From: Emmonsiellopsis sp. PD_33
Taxonomy: Eukaryota; Ascomycota; Eurotiomycetes; Onygenales; Ajellomycetaceae
NCBI GenBank assembly: GCA_032988165.1
Contig: JANTQF010000136.1
Span: 23,431-87,430 of the forward strand
Reading direction: 5' to 3'
DNA length: 64,000 nucleotides
The notes beneath the pieces were generated by a model, which was not told the DNA's origin, made no database searches, and was given only the letters and a program-made list of their open reading frames with translations. The first letter of the stretch is position 1. Each line of letters begins with the position of its first letter. This document shows positions 23,850 through 34,989 of this stretch, piece after piece. Made by a program: the position numbers and the translations under genes.

Positions 23850-26800
23850 AAGGAATTAGAGACTATAAAGCATTCTCTCTCTTACTCACATCTTCTTCCT
23901 CCTCACCACTATTCTCCACCAGATCTGCATTATCCAACACTGCCAGCATTTAGTCATCATAAAGGTAAAATTTCTTTATTCAGTTACCTGCAGTGATGTT
24001 GCAGAATGATGTGCCATCCAGTTCTTCAAGATAGTAAGTGCCTTTCTCATAATTCACTTCTTGTATATGATATGGACTCAACCATCAGAAGTTAAGTTTG
24101 ATGGAATAGAATGTCTCTATTTTGGTGTCATGCAGAAGGACAAGATCTCCCACCTGAATCAGATTGTGCACTAACTACTTGATTTCATTAAATAGATCCT
24201 GATTTTTCTCCTGTATGCATCACAGGTGAAAGACTGTCTCCTCCAGGTCCTCATCCTGTCTCTTCAACTGTTGAATCCATATGTATATCAAGTCAGCATG
24301 AGAGTAAATAGTGTACCACAGAAATGTTTGCTATATTAGTACCTCAAGCTCAACAGGGAGGATAGCATCATAACCATATTGTAGATAGAATGGCATCTCA
24401 CCTGTTGACTATTAAATGAAGATATGATTTGCTCACAGTACTGAGTAGAAATGATTAACCTAATTCCTCTCATCTGCAGTGAGCTTTACCAGCACATCTG
24501 AAATAGAATGGTGGCCATGTTCAACCATGCCATTCACTTTTACATTGTATGGCAAAATCATTATCTACTTGATATGATACTTGATGGTGAGAATTCTAGT
24601 TTACTTCTGATTTTCTAGCCTGCCATTGCACATCATTTCTTGGAAATAGCCATGTTAGCATATGATATTCTCATAAATGAACTAGGCCACATGTTCTACT
24701 TTTACATGCATGAGGGGCCAACCTTCAACCTAGCCAGTGAGGTTATTCCAAGTAATAACTGCATATGATTTCCCCTGGTTCTTCAGAAACTTGATGACAT
24801 TGATACACTACTTATCCCACAGATAGTTGTGGTGAGTTAGATACAGTGACTCTTTGAGGTGATTACTTTCCTGGAACTGGCACTCACAGCATCTCTTGCA
24901 ATATACCTTGACATCAGTGAACAGGCCTTCCCACTAATATTACTAAGAGACCTTATAGTTGATTGTCTTGCAGTCTTTATGACCTAACTTATCATGCATC
25001 TGAGTAATAATTTCCTTTTGCTCATTCAGATCATCTACCATGTGCCTCAGCAGAATCTCTTTGCCTGACTAGCAAAATAGATGTTGCCCATGCACCATAT
25101 AGTTCAGTGCATACTTGTATCACTTCAGGAAAACCTTGCAAGGGATATCATTAGGCCACTTCAAGGTGGTAAGATATCTGATGATTGATTCACTGCAGTC
25201 AGAATAGGATGATGAAAGAACATGGGATTCTTTGCTGTCAGCATCATTAGAAATATTAAAGTTAAAGATAGTGGTAGAAGTCATACTGATGCAATTGAGC
25301 TCTACCTCAATGAATTCATTAATATCTTGATCCTTAGGCACCTTGCTATCAGTAGGTGGTCATCAAGAAAGACCATTAGCAGCACTATAAATCCATTTAG
25401 GAATATGATGAATGTCAAAATCAAACATCTAAATCCAGGCAAGCCAGTTAATTACCAGAGCATCAGGAAGATCAGTGGCCATTCAGTTGAGCTGAGTAAC
25501 TAAGGTTTTTGTGTTAGTTTCAAGAATGAAGTGAACATCATATAGATAATATTAGTATTTCTTCAACATTTTGAGGACAGCTCAGCACTCTCACTTTCCT
25601 ACATCATACTTCACTTCCATTAGGCTTTAAATCCCACTTTCATATCAACAGGAATGAAGCTTTCTATTTCTAACATCTCATTAACTCAGCATTCCTCTCC
25701 AGCCATGCTTGCTGACATTAGTTGCAATCATAATATCCTCAGCATCATCAGAATAATCAATGTAGCATAGAGTAGGAGTAGTCATTAGTGCTATCTTCAG
25801 GACCAACATGGCATTCAATTGCTTAGGTCTCCAGATGAAAAAGGCATTTTTCTTGAACAGCACATAGATCAGGTTGGAAATGAGGGCAAAGTTCAGAATC
25901 CAGATGTAATAATACATACAAACACTAATAAAGGTACAGGCCTCAGTGATCTCAGTCAGTTCAGATTACTCAATGATTTTGATAATTTTAGTAGCCTCAG
26001 AGCAGCACCTATTAGCATCAACAACATATCCAATAAGAATCATGCCAGAGCAGCCAAACTCAGATTTTGCAACCTGGATGCATGTGTTTGAGAGCTCAAT
26101 GCTGACCAGAATCTGATCCAGATTTTAAAGATGCTTCAAAATAAACCAGTAAATTCCTGATATGACCTCTTCATCACTGTACTGAGATCACAGACCTTTT
26201 ACACTGACATCATCCATGAAATTATCTGCCTGGTAGGGAATATTTGAGCAGAGAATGCAAGCTATGACTTGGCAGAAGGCAGTAATAGAATTCATGGCAC
26301 TCTGCAGTAATGTTGTCTGGTGAAGAAGGCTGATCAGGGTTTGGAAGGCAGTCATGTCACAGCTATCCTCATGCAAAGTGATCTGGTCATATCTGGAAAA
26401 GAAATCTATCATGCTGATGATGACTTGCCCAGCAAAATCTTCTATAAAAGCATCAGCACTGGGAGGGATATAGGCATCTCAAACTGTAACAGCATTTATA
26501 TCCATGCAGGCATTGATGATTCAGTATTTCTCAGACTCCTTCTTCTTGATGAGGAACTATTTATTCCAATATGAATTATAGTAATATTTAAAGACACTAG
26601 AATTGACTTGCTTGTGAAGTATATCTATAATCATCAGCAGCAATTTTTGAGGAACAGGAAACCCAGGGGCCTGCCATGCTTCATACTCAATAGTATGAAT
26701 CTTAATTGGCAGAGAGACCTCCTCAGCCAGTTTCCTATAATCACTGAAGCTCCATACTAATACCTTCTCTCACCTGAGCAAGATCTCAATCAGCAGCTCA

Positions 26801-28325
26801 TATTCTTGGGGTATTAAAATAGATCCAATTTGAAGCTTTTCTATCCTGTCTGGTATGAGGCAAGAGCCACACTGGCAATCCAAGAAACAAGATGTGATTA
26901 GGTGGTCATAAGGTAAAGATAGATCCTTTGCAGGTTTAATGTTGTCTTAATATCATTTCTGATGAATCTCTCTCCATCAATCTGTCCTATCAGGCATCCC
27001 TTTATCTGTTACTAATGTATTGAGAGGCTGAATCTTATCTGCTTTTTACTTGTACAGTGTGGTGACAATTAGGTGATAAGATTGAGGAGAAGGCTCAGTA
27101 GAATCATAGAGAGGAAGGTCATACAGTTAAATGCCATGAACTTGATGAATTTTAAAGATAGAATGCTGTAAGAAAGGAAACATAGCATGTAAGGATAGCT
27201 GAAAGTGCTGTTGTAGAATGGCAGGAATGTATGATGGAGATTTCTGGGGTAATTAAATGATGACCTCTAATTGACTGGAGGTATTTGTCAGCCCTGAACT
27301 GAGAAATTATGATTGGCTGGATTCCCTCTCATTACTCTTGTGCAGTAGAATTTCTACCCTGTCATCTGCTATACTGATGCTACTGACTCTAACTTCATCT
27401 CTTTACTCATCACTATCATCATAAAGATCAGTTGGACTCAGTACTTCTAGTTTAAAGACTGATGCTTGCTACAAAGATCATTCAGCTGTCTATTATTATA
27501 GTCTCCTGGAGAATAGCTAAGGAAAGACACCTGGTTGGTCTCATCATTCAGATTAAAAACCATGATGGTGATGTCACCCACATTATCTGTCTGTCATGCT
27601 AACTAAGTCACATTTTCATAGGGACAGCCTAGAATGCACTCATGGGAACCACACTCTAGAATGAAGAAGGTTTAAGATATAGATATAAATTCAACACAAA
27701 TCAGAACATTCTTATAGATTTCAACAATGCTACTATGCTAACTACCAGCATCAAGGATTAGCTTGAGAGCATCTTTCTGGATGATCAGGCCAAGACTCAA
27801 GGCAGTACTCTTTACCATGCAGTTAATCTCTGCCTCTCTATTAAATATGGCTTCAGTCCAACCTTTTCTGATACCAACAGAAAACTTGATATGGCCAATG
27901 GACACCAGATTCCATCAAGAGTCATATTCTGAGACATGATAGGAGGGCTAAACAAAGGAGACTCTGGCAGATTCTTTCTCAATCATATGCTGCTGAACTT
28001 CAGCTGGAAGATTCTGGAAGAATGTCTGCTGCAGCTAGGTAGAGCAGGCCATAATATCTTTAAGCTGAATTCCTATGATCTCTTGACACATAATTTTCTT
28101 AAAGACAGTCTGGGTTGCAACAGCACAATTCTCCTTATCCTTCATTTTAATAGAGAGCTTGGGTCCTTTAGGTTTTCTGGGACAGCAGAGGATGGTTTTC
28201 TTTTGAATCTTGGGTGCTTCAGCTATCTCAGCATCAGGCACAACTTCATTAATTAGCTGAGTTGGCATTTCTTCCTGCAGCTGGCCATCATAAAGGGTTT
28301 GTAAATCATCAGGATCAGGCAAAGG
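23850..28325 (-). pseudogene. Gypsy A2 pol: protease, RT, RNase H, integrase (decayed)
   Basis: Minus-strand landmarks: a protease region near 27,650-28,320, including the segment CPRKPKGPKLSIKM; reverse transcriptase near 26,150-26,900, with DFFSRYDQITLHED, AFQT and the catalytic-site variant FMDDV (26,188-26,412); RNase H with FIWRPKQLNA and a later HGWRG (25,681-25,917); integrase with a zinc-binding C-x2-C near 24,890, the first Asp in CINVIKF, a second-Asp region CNGRLENQK and the Glu region MVEHGH (about 24,500-24,820); and WL-PYRI-EVNYEKG near 24,000. Stops sit where Arg or Gln codons are expected. Confidence 0.93.
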
Positions 28326-30430
28326 TAAGATAATGTTCTCAGCAAATGAAATAGATTTTTAGGAGCCATCTGAATAGCAACTGGCCCTTCAAGAGTGGGT
28401 GGAAGATAGGGCTTTCTCCTTTTCAATTTGATTAGAGAGTGTAGATTGATTCTTATCAGCAGCTGACTCTTTACTCTTATTATTTTCAGTAGCTACCTGA
28501 GTAATCATCACACTAGTAGCCCCTTCCACCTCATTATCCAAGTTGCTCTCTTCTGTGCTGCTCTCAAATCTGACATTACATATGCTAATAAAATTGACTA
28601 CTAGTAATAGACTGCCATCAGAGGAAACAAGGATGCTACCATCATTGCAGAGTTTTGCTGCTAATAGGATGATGGGAGATGTGAATCTCTACTCAAAAGC
28701 ACACTTAATGATAATAATATGAGGTTCATACTAATTCACATTGATCTTCAGGCTGTGCTACATCACATATCCATCAAAGTATTTACCCATTCTATTTTGA
28801 TGGATCTTTCCTTGATTGATTAGCTCATCAATTCAGAGGCACTGAGGAAGCATATAAGATGAGTCACCACAGCCTCAACAAGCACAAGGAGGGTAATCAT
28901 ATTGTGACATGCTTTTAGACCTAGGTTAATATGGACCACCAGGGCTACACTGCATCCCATAATAGGAAACATTTGTAAGATCTTGAGCAGGATCAATAGA
29001 TCCTTGGTTGGTGAGGATGCATAGCATCATAGCCAGCTATTACATATTCCTCTGCTGTTGAAACCCAGTAATGGCCAGTGACAGTACATCCATCCAATTG
29101 ATGAGAGACTCAAGCAGGCTGTCATTTAAATTCTTTGGAGCTGAATCAGAAGAAGCAGGTAGCACAGAAGGGGCCACTTGAGGTCTTAGCACAGCTAAGG
29201 TAGGTAGATTGAAGATAGGCTGAGCAGAAGGTAGTTAAGTGGGTAGCATCATATGAGAACCTAGGTCAGGCATGATCATTCAGATCATCTTTTTCTTGAC
29301 TTCCTGAGATTCAGCTGTAGCTTCATAAACCTTTGAAATCTTTCACTCAGATGGGTTGTTTTGGTCAAACCTAGCCTTGTAAAAAGCCTTTTCACAAACT
29401 CCATCAGGTAGGTCTCATAAGAACAACTAGCAGGCAAGAGATTCCTAGATTTCATTCCAGCTAATTAGTGGCTCAGCAATGGCATGGAATTGGCAGCAGA
29501 AAGTGAGAATGTCTCAGCTGAAAGATCATTTGAAACTAAACAGAGCATTTAGGTAGATTTGATTGTACATCTACTAATAAGCATTATCCTGCCAGAACTC
29601 TAACACTAATCTGGCCTTAACTTTCATCTAGGTTTGTAGGTTCTTCATCAGCTAATCCACATAGCCTTACAGTTTTATAGAGTAATAGTTGCATAATACC
29701 ATCAAGGCTTCATCCTCAGGAACATGGTGCAGCTTCAGCACAGCATCAAACTGGTTGACAAACTAAGTAACATCCTTCCCATCAAAAGAGGGAGCTCCAA
29801 GAGATCCAGGAACCAGTATGGGCATGACAAGCCACTGATAAACCATTCTACTTTCAGGAGGCAAGGCACTGCTAGATGTAGGCAGGCCTGATGAGGAATT
29901 AATAGAGCTGAACATCTTCTCACTGTTGACCTCAATTTTTAGTAGTAGAGCTGGTGCTTTTCCTGACTGAGTTTAATGATGTGCAATGAAGTCCAATCAA
30001 GCATACTTAGGAGATATATATTGATAGAGAAATAAATAGACAAGTGACTCTCATTCATAAATGAGAAATAGGTTAATAATGGTAGCAATATCTATGTCTT
30101 TTTGCAGGTAGAGATTCAGAGACTCAAGGAAGAGAAGGAACTGTAAGATCTGCTGCAGATTTTTCTTCTCACTAGAGTCTACATTTGTTGAGAAATGGCT
30201 TGATGGATTTAATAGTTCAGTAGGTCCATTCTTCAAAGTTTTCTTCTGGTAGTATTGCCATTGGTGCAGCCACAAGGCTGCAGGCCCACTCCAATCAAAT
30301 AGGCCTATTATAAATTAATATAAGAGAATTGTGTTGAGTAGCATACTCAACAAAAGAAAGGGAAAAAGGGAAAAGGAACTCAGTATAGTTATTTGTATCA
30401 ACACTGTCATCTGTTCATCCATTCATAATT
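28326..30430 (-). pseudogene. Gypsy A2 gag (decayed)
   Basis: The minus frame, probably starting near 29,915 (MFSSINSSSG) or slightly upstream, contains a retrotransposon capsid: residues GAPSFDGKDVT, a helix with FDAVLKLHHVPEDEA, then LACWLFL-LPDGVCEKAF and NPSE-KISKVYEATAES. The hAT insertion in copy A1 interrupts exactly the last segment. 30,051-30,275 keeps an open frame of 74 codons of the leader or N-terminal part. Confidence 0.85.
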
Positions 30431-30448
30431 TCCAATCATATGCACCAA
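30431..30448 (-). other. Putative primer-binding site of A2
   Basis: Immediately inside the 5' LTR the minus strand reads TTGGTGCATATGATTGGA. The TGG start is typical of complementarity to a tRNA 3' CCA end. The tRNA species is not assigned. Confidence 0.6.
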
Positions 30449-30767
30449 TGAAGCAGGGACAGGATGTGCACATCAGGTAGCACTGAACAGGACAGCAGCA
30501 AACACAAGAAAAGAATTGATATCAATGTCAAAGCAGAGGAATGTATTGGCAATTTATAGTACAAAACAACACAGTAATAGAATGATAAGGCAACACACAA
30601 AAGAAACAAAAGATCTATCTCAAAGAAGCATACACATGCATGAGAAATCCATAAACAAACAGATGATATCTCACAATGAAAGGAAAATATCTACCTTCAT
30701 GGCTGTGCTTGGCAGTGAAAAGCCTCAGCAAAAAATTGATCTGATCCAACAGTGGATCCCCATCACA
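30449..30767 (-). repeat. 5' LTR of A2 (right)
   Basis: 319 bp, pairs with 19,348-19,666. It ends CATCACA next to the ACAT duplication, and Gypsy B gag resumes directly afterwards. Confidence 0.95.
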
Positions 30768-30771
30768 ACAT

Positions 30772-33700
30772 GAATGGTTTCTGCATTCCTAATATGACTA
30801 CTGCTGCTGTTACTGACCACTGCACCCAAGGTATTTGCATCAACTGTGACAAACCTGGGTATAGAGCCACTAACTGCCACAGCACCCATATTCCCCCAAA
30901 ACTGCCTGTATGATCCATAAATGTGCAGACTAAGCTCAAGGAAGAGGAGGACTTTAAAGATGCTAAATCAGACTTAGGAAAAGACTAGCTTTCATGTAAA
31001 ATTATGAGTGGAAGCTCCCAGAGTTAGATAGGAAGACCTTTGAGAAGAAAATAATAATTCTAGTAATTCTTATACCTACTATAATTAATCATTCTTTTAA
31101 TATAAATGCTATGGTAGACAGTAGCTACTGTTACTATGCAATAATTTACCCTTACATGGCTAATCATTATAATCTCCCATATATCCCAATCATCCCCCAA
31201 AAGATTGAAGGCATCAGCAGTGACACTGGCAGCTTCATATAAAATATGGTGAAGTTTGATGTTGATATCAGTAGATTCCTCCAAGAAAATACTTATGCAT
31301 ATAAAATTAAGAATCTCCCATATAACTTCATGTTAGACCTATCTTGATTATCTGAACATCAAGCTCTCATTGACACATGCAACTGGTGCATTGTGTTCCC
31401 TGAAGACATCTATATGTTTAAAAAGGATGTTCATAAGACTATCAACCTTCACCAGATCTCCATTAATGCCTTTAAACTCCTCCAACATTATAATTAGAAG
31501 CTCAAGTCTTAATTCCCCATTGAAATCTTCACTACCAGCATGTCTGACATAGAGAAAGCTCTCTTCTGACTCTCCAAAAAGCTGAAGACTGACCCCATAA
31601 CAGTCCTTCCCCCACACTATCATGAATTCCTTGATGTTTTTGATTATAAAGCCACTAAGAAGCTCCTGTCATTTCACAGTGTGCACAATCATCACATTGA
31701 ACTCAAAAAGACAGACAGCAAAGATCCCCAGCTGCCCTGGAGATCTTTGTACAATATATTACACAATAAATTGCTTGTGCTCCACAAGATCCTCAATGAC
31801 CTTTTTGATAAAGGTTTCATCTAAGTTAGTAATTCACCTGCTAGCATACCCATTCTTTTCACTAAGAAGCCTGGTGGAGGCCTCTAATTCTGCATAGATT
31901 ACTGTGGCCTCAACTGACTCACAAGAAAAGACTATTATCCACTACTGTTAATTAATAAGACTCTCAAATGAATCAGATGAGCTAAGTGGTTTATGAAGCT
32001 TAATGTCATCTCCACATTTTATAAGATCTGAATTACAGAAGGAGATGAATGGCTAACCACCTTTCACATGAGATATGATCTGTTTGAATGGACAGTTACC
32101 CCCTTTAATCTCATAAACACCCTGAGTACCTTCCAGAAGTACATCAACTAGGCCCTATAAGACTATTTAGATGAATTTGCCTCTATCTACCTCAATGACA
32201 TTCTCATCTTCACTAATGGATCCTACAAACAGCACTAAGAGTATGTTCAAAAAGTCCTCACCCATCTTCACAAATATAATCTCCCAATCAATATTGACAA
32301 ATCTACCTTTAAAGTTCAAAAGATGACCTACCTTGGCTTCATCATAGAGACAGGAAAGGGAGTCCATATGGACCTCAAGAAGATTGTCACTATCCTCAAA
32401 TAGGAGACCTCTATGACCATAAAAGATGTGCAAGACTTCCTAGAATTCACAAATTTCTACTAATACTTCATTTGAGACTTCTCTGACATCATCCAACTAC
32501 TAACTGATCTCACACATAAAGACCAATAATTCCAGTGATCTAAAGAAGTAGATAAGGTATTCATATGCCTTAAGAAGATGTTCATCTCTACCCTGATGCT
32601 CATTGCATTTGACTCTAACCACCTAATAGTGGTTGAAATAGACTCCTCTAGTTATGTCACAGGTAGCACTCTCATGTAATGGGATGATGAAGGTGTTCTG
32701 TAACTCTGTACATTCATATTTAAGAAGCTCAGCCCCACCAAAGCTAACTATGAGATCTATGACAAGGAACTCCTCACCATCATCTAATGTCTAGAAGAAT
32801 GGGACTCTAAACTTCACAGTGTGAAAGACTTTGAGATTGTCATAGATCATAAGAACCTCTGATACTTCATCATAACCCATAAACTCTCTGAATGCTAGAT
32901 GTGCTGAGCTAAATTCCTCAGCTATTTCCATTTTATGATCCACTATTACCCTGGCACAGAGAACTCCATAGCTAATGCCCTCTTCTAATATGAATAAGAT
33001 ATGTCTTCTAAAGACTCTGATGCTTACTGAGCAAACCACAAATAGAGGTTGTTAGACCCATAGATCCTCAGGGACTCCAAAGTAACACTACACAGAGTAA
33101 TATGTGCCTCACCTGTCACTATGCTAATTATAACTACCCAAGTGGACCCCATGGAAGGCTTCTCCAGATCACCTCTGCTCCTGCTTCAGAAACTCTGGGA
33201 TGCTACTACCACCTCCAATGAGTACCTCCAAATGATGATTCAGATTGTATGAGATAAAGCTTACCACTTCCTGCCTGAACTTCAGGCCTGCATTGACATA
33301 GCTGAATGCTCCATAGATATCAATATCTAACTACACTTCCAGAGGAGGCAGTGGGTTCCTGATTCAGAATCATTACACACCTAAATCATACAAGAAACTC
33401 ATAATTCTCTGATGACTGACTACCTAGGCTGTGAAGTACTCTATCAAATTTTATTCTGAGATTTCTACTGGCCTGACATATCTCAGAGTATTCAACAGTT
33501 CACCTGGAACTACAACATCTGCCAATCTGTTATTACCTGATGGGACCACTGTCAAAATCTACTCAAATCTCTCCTAATCCCTAAATGCATCTGATGCAAT
33601 GTCACCATTGATTTTGTAGTAAACCTTCTCATGAGTGATAGCTATAAGAATATCCTCATCATTGTTGACCACTTCAGTAAGGATGTTATTCTTAAACTCT

Positions 33701-34720
33701 ATATAAAGATAAATATACCTGTAGTAGCTAAAGCCTTCCTCTGAAGTCTATTTTATTACCTTCATAATTTACCCTGTATAATCATCTCAGACTGTAGGAC
33801 TTAGTTTGTTAGAGCTGTCTGGAGCTGAATCTATCAGCTCCTCAAGATCTTCTAACACCTTTTAACTACCTATTACCCCAAAACTGATGGTAGCACTGAA
33901 CACATGATTCAGATAACTAAGAACTACCTCTGAAAGTTCTGTTTATATACCCAGGATGACTGAAATGAACTCCTCCCACATGCTAAACTTACAATCAATG
34001 ATCATAACACTGTCAGCACTGGTGTTAGCCCATTTTTCCTCTCATACAGTTACAACCTTGAAGTCCTTAATCTTACTAAATTGCCTGAACCTTCCACTTT
34101 ACCTCACAGCCCAATCCAAATTACAGACATCATTATCTTGAAACTCCAGCAAGCCTGCAAGTAGGCTGAATCCTCCATGGTCAGTGTCCAGCAGGATCAA
34201 CAGGACCATATGAATGCCTACTAAAATCCTACTGAACATCATGAGGTAGATGATAAGGTTTAACTAGACCTTCAAAACATTATAACTAATCATCTGTCTT
34301 ATACACTTAACTATTAATATGCCAAGTACACTATCATTGAAGTCCTGAGAAGTCATAACTACTATCTTGACACACCACCTGGGATCCACAACATATTTCA
34401 CACAAACCTGCTCCATAAAGCCTCCACTGACCTATTCCCCTCACAAGAGATCATCAACTGGCATCTGCCTGGCATCATTGGGGAAGATAATAAGATAGAA
34501 TATGAGATTGAAGCTATCCTCAACTGCTGCTGCCACAGATGAGGATTTTAGTATCTAGTGAAGTGGCTTGAATATGAAGCCCCTTCATGGGAACTAACCT
34601 CTATCCTGCAAGACACTGCTGTACTTGCCTGTTATGAAGAGCTGCACTCACCCAACAAGACTCCACCTGTGCCACCCCACATCTGATTTTCTGACCCCTC
34701 CTGCCTGCCCTCCAAATCCA
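30772..34720 (+). pseudogene. Gypsy B gag zinc knuckle and pol with chromodomain (decayed)
   Basis: The plus frame is readable throughout apart from TGA, TAG and TAA. Landmarks: a CCHC zinc knuckle, CINCDKPGYRATNC (about 30,838-30,880); a protease-like MVDSSYCYYAI (about 31,110); RT with FTKKPGGGL (about 31,860) and catalytic YLNDILIF (about 32,188; Asn replaces the first Asp); RNase H near 32,600-33,000; integrase with CNICQSVIT, TIDFVVNLL and GSTEH regions (33,250-34,100); and a chromodomain near 34,500-34,650 with YLVKWLEYEAPSWEL. The chromodomain places it among the chromoviruses, which target heterochromatin. Confidence 0.94.
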
Positions 34721-34732
34721 AATAGGGGGGGA
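34721..34732 (+). other. Polypurine tract of Gypsy B
   Basis: AATAGGGGGGGA lies directly before the 3' LTR, the expected site for plus-strand priming. Confidence 0.8.
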
Positions 34733-34735
34733 TAA

Positions 34736-34989
34736 TGTGAAGGGCTACACCCTTATACCCTATATCTGTAGCTCACCTGAACTTCACCTGATCTCCAACT
34801 GCCTGATCAGATGCCTCCAACTGGGCCTTCATATAAATATTTATCTGCTCTGATCTCACATAATTTCCTTCTATTTATATTGCATGATCTTGCAATTCCT
34901 TTTCCTTTTTCCTTCCTTTCTCTAGTAATTACAATCTTGATTCTAGTGTATAGCTCATATGATCTGCTTATCAGAGCGCACCCATTACA
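34736..34989 (+). repeat. 3' LTR of Gypsy B
   Basis: 254 bp, the same length as the 5' LTR and aligned with it from TGTGAAGG to ATTACA. It holds the only CpG I noticed in the first 42 kb (34,977-34,978); the 5' LTR has CA at that place. Confidence 0.95.

Larger units (their letters stand above)
19348..30767 (-). mobile_element. Gypsy element copy A2 (younger copy), complete, 11.4 kb
   Basis: The element is bounded by 319-bp LTRs and a 4-bp TSD inside the gag of Gypsy B. On the minus strand the order is 5' LTR (30,449-30,767), primer-binding site, gag, protease, RT, RNase H, integrase with a C-terminal WL-PYRI (GPY/F-like) module, an extra ORF, a long 3' region, polypurine tract and 3' LTR (19,348-19,666). 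At 11.4 kb it is long for Gypsy because of about 4 kb between integrase and 3' LTR. No chromodomain was seen. It is less decayed than A1 but has lost CpG to the same degree. Confidence 0.95.
17967..34989 (+). mobile_element. Gypsy element B (chromovirus), 5.6 kb, interrupted by A2
   Basis: Two 254-bp LTRs (TG..CA) and a 5-bp TSD delimit the element. Without A2 (11.4 kb) it is about 5.6 kb, a usual length for a fungal Ty3/Gypsy element. The order is gag, protease, RT, RNase H, integrase and C-terminal chromodomain, all on the plus strand in one decayed frame. It inserted into the SNF2 gene of the hAT between Walker A and the DEAH-type motif. It retains far more CA/TG than the hAT and A1, in agreement with its later arrival. 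Confidence 0.95.
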
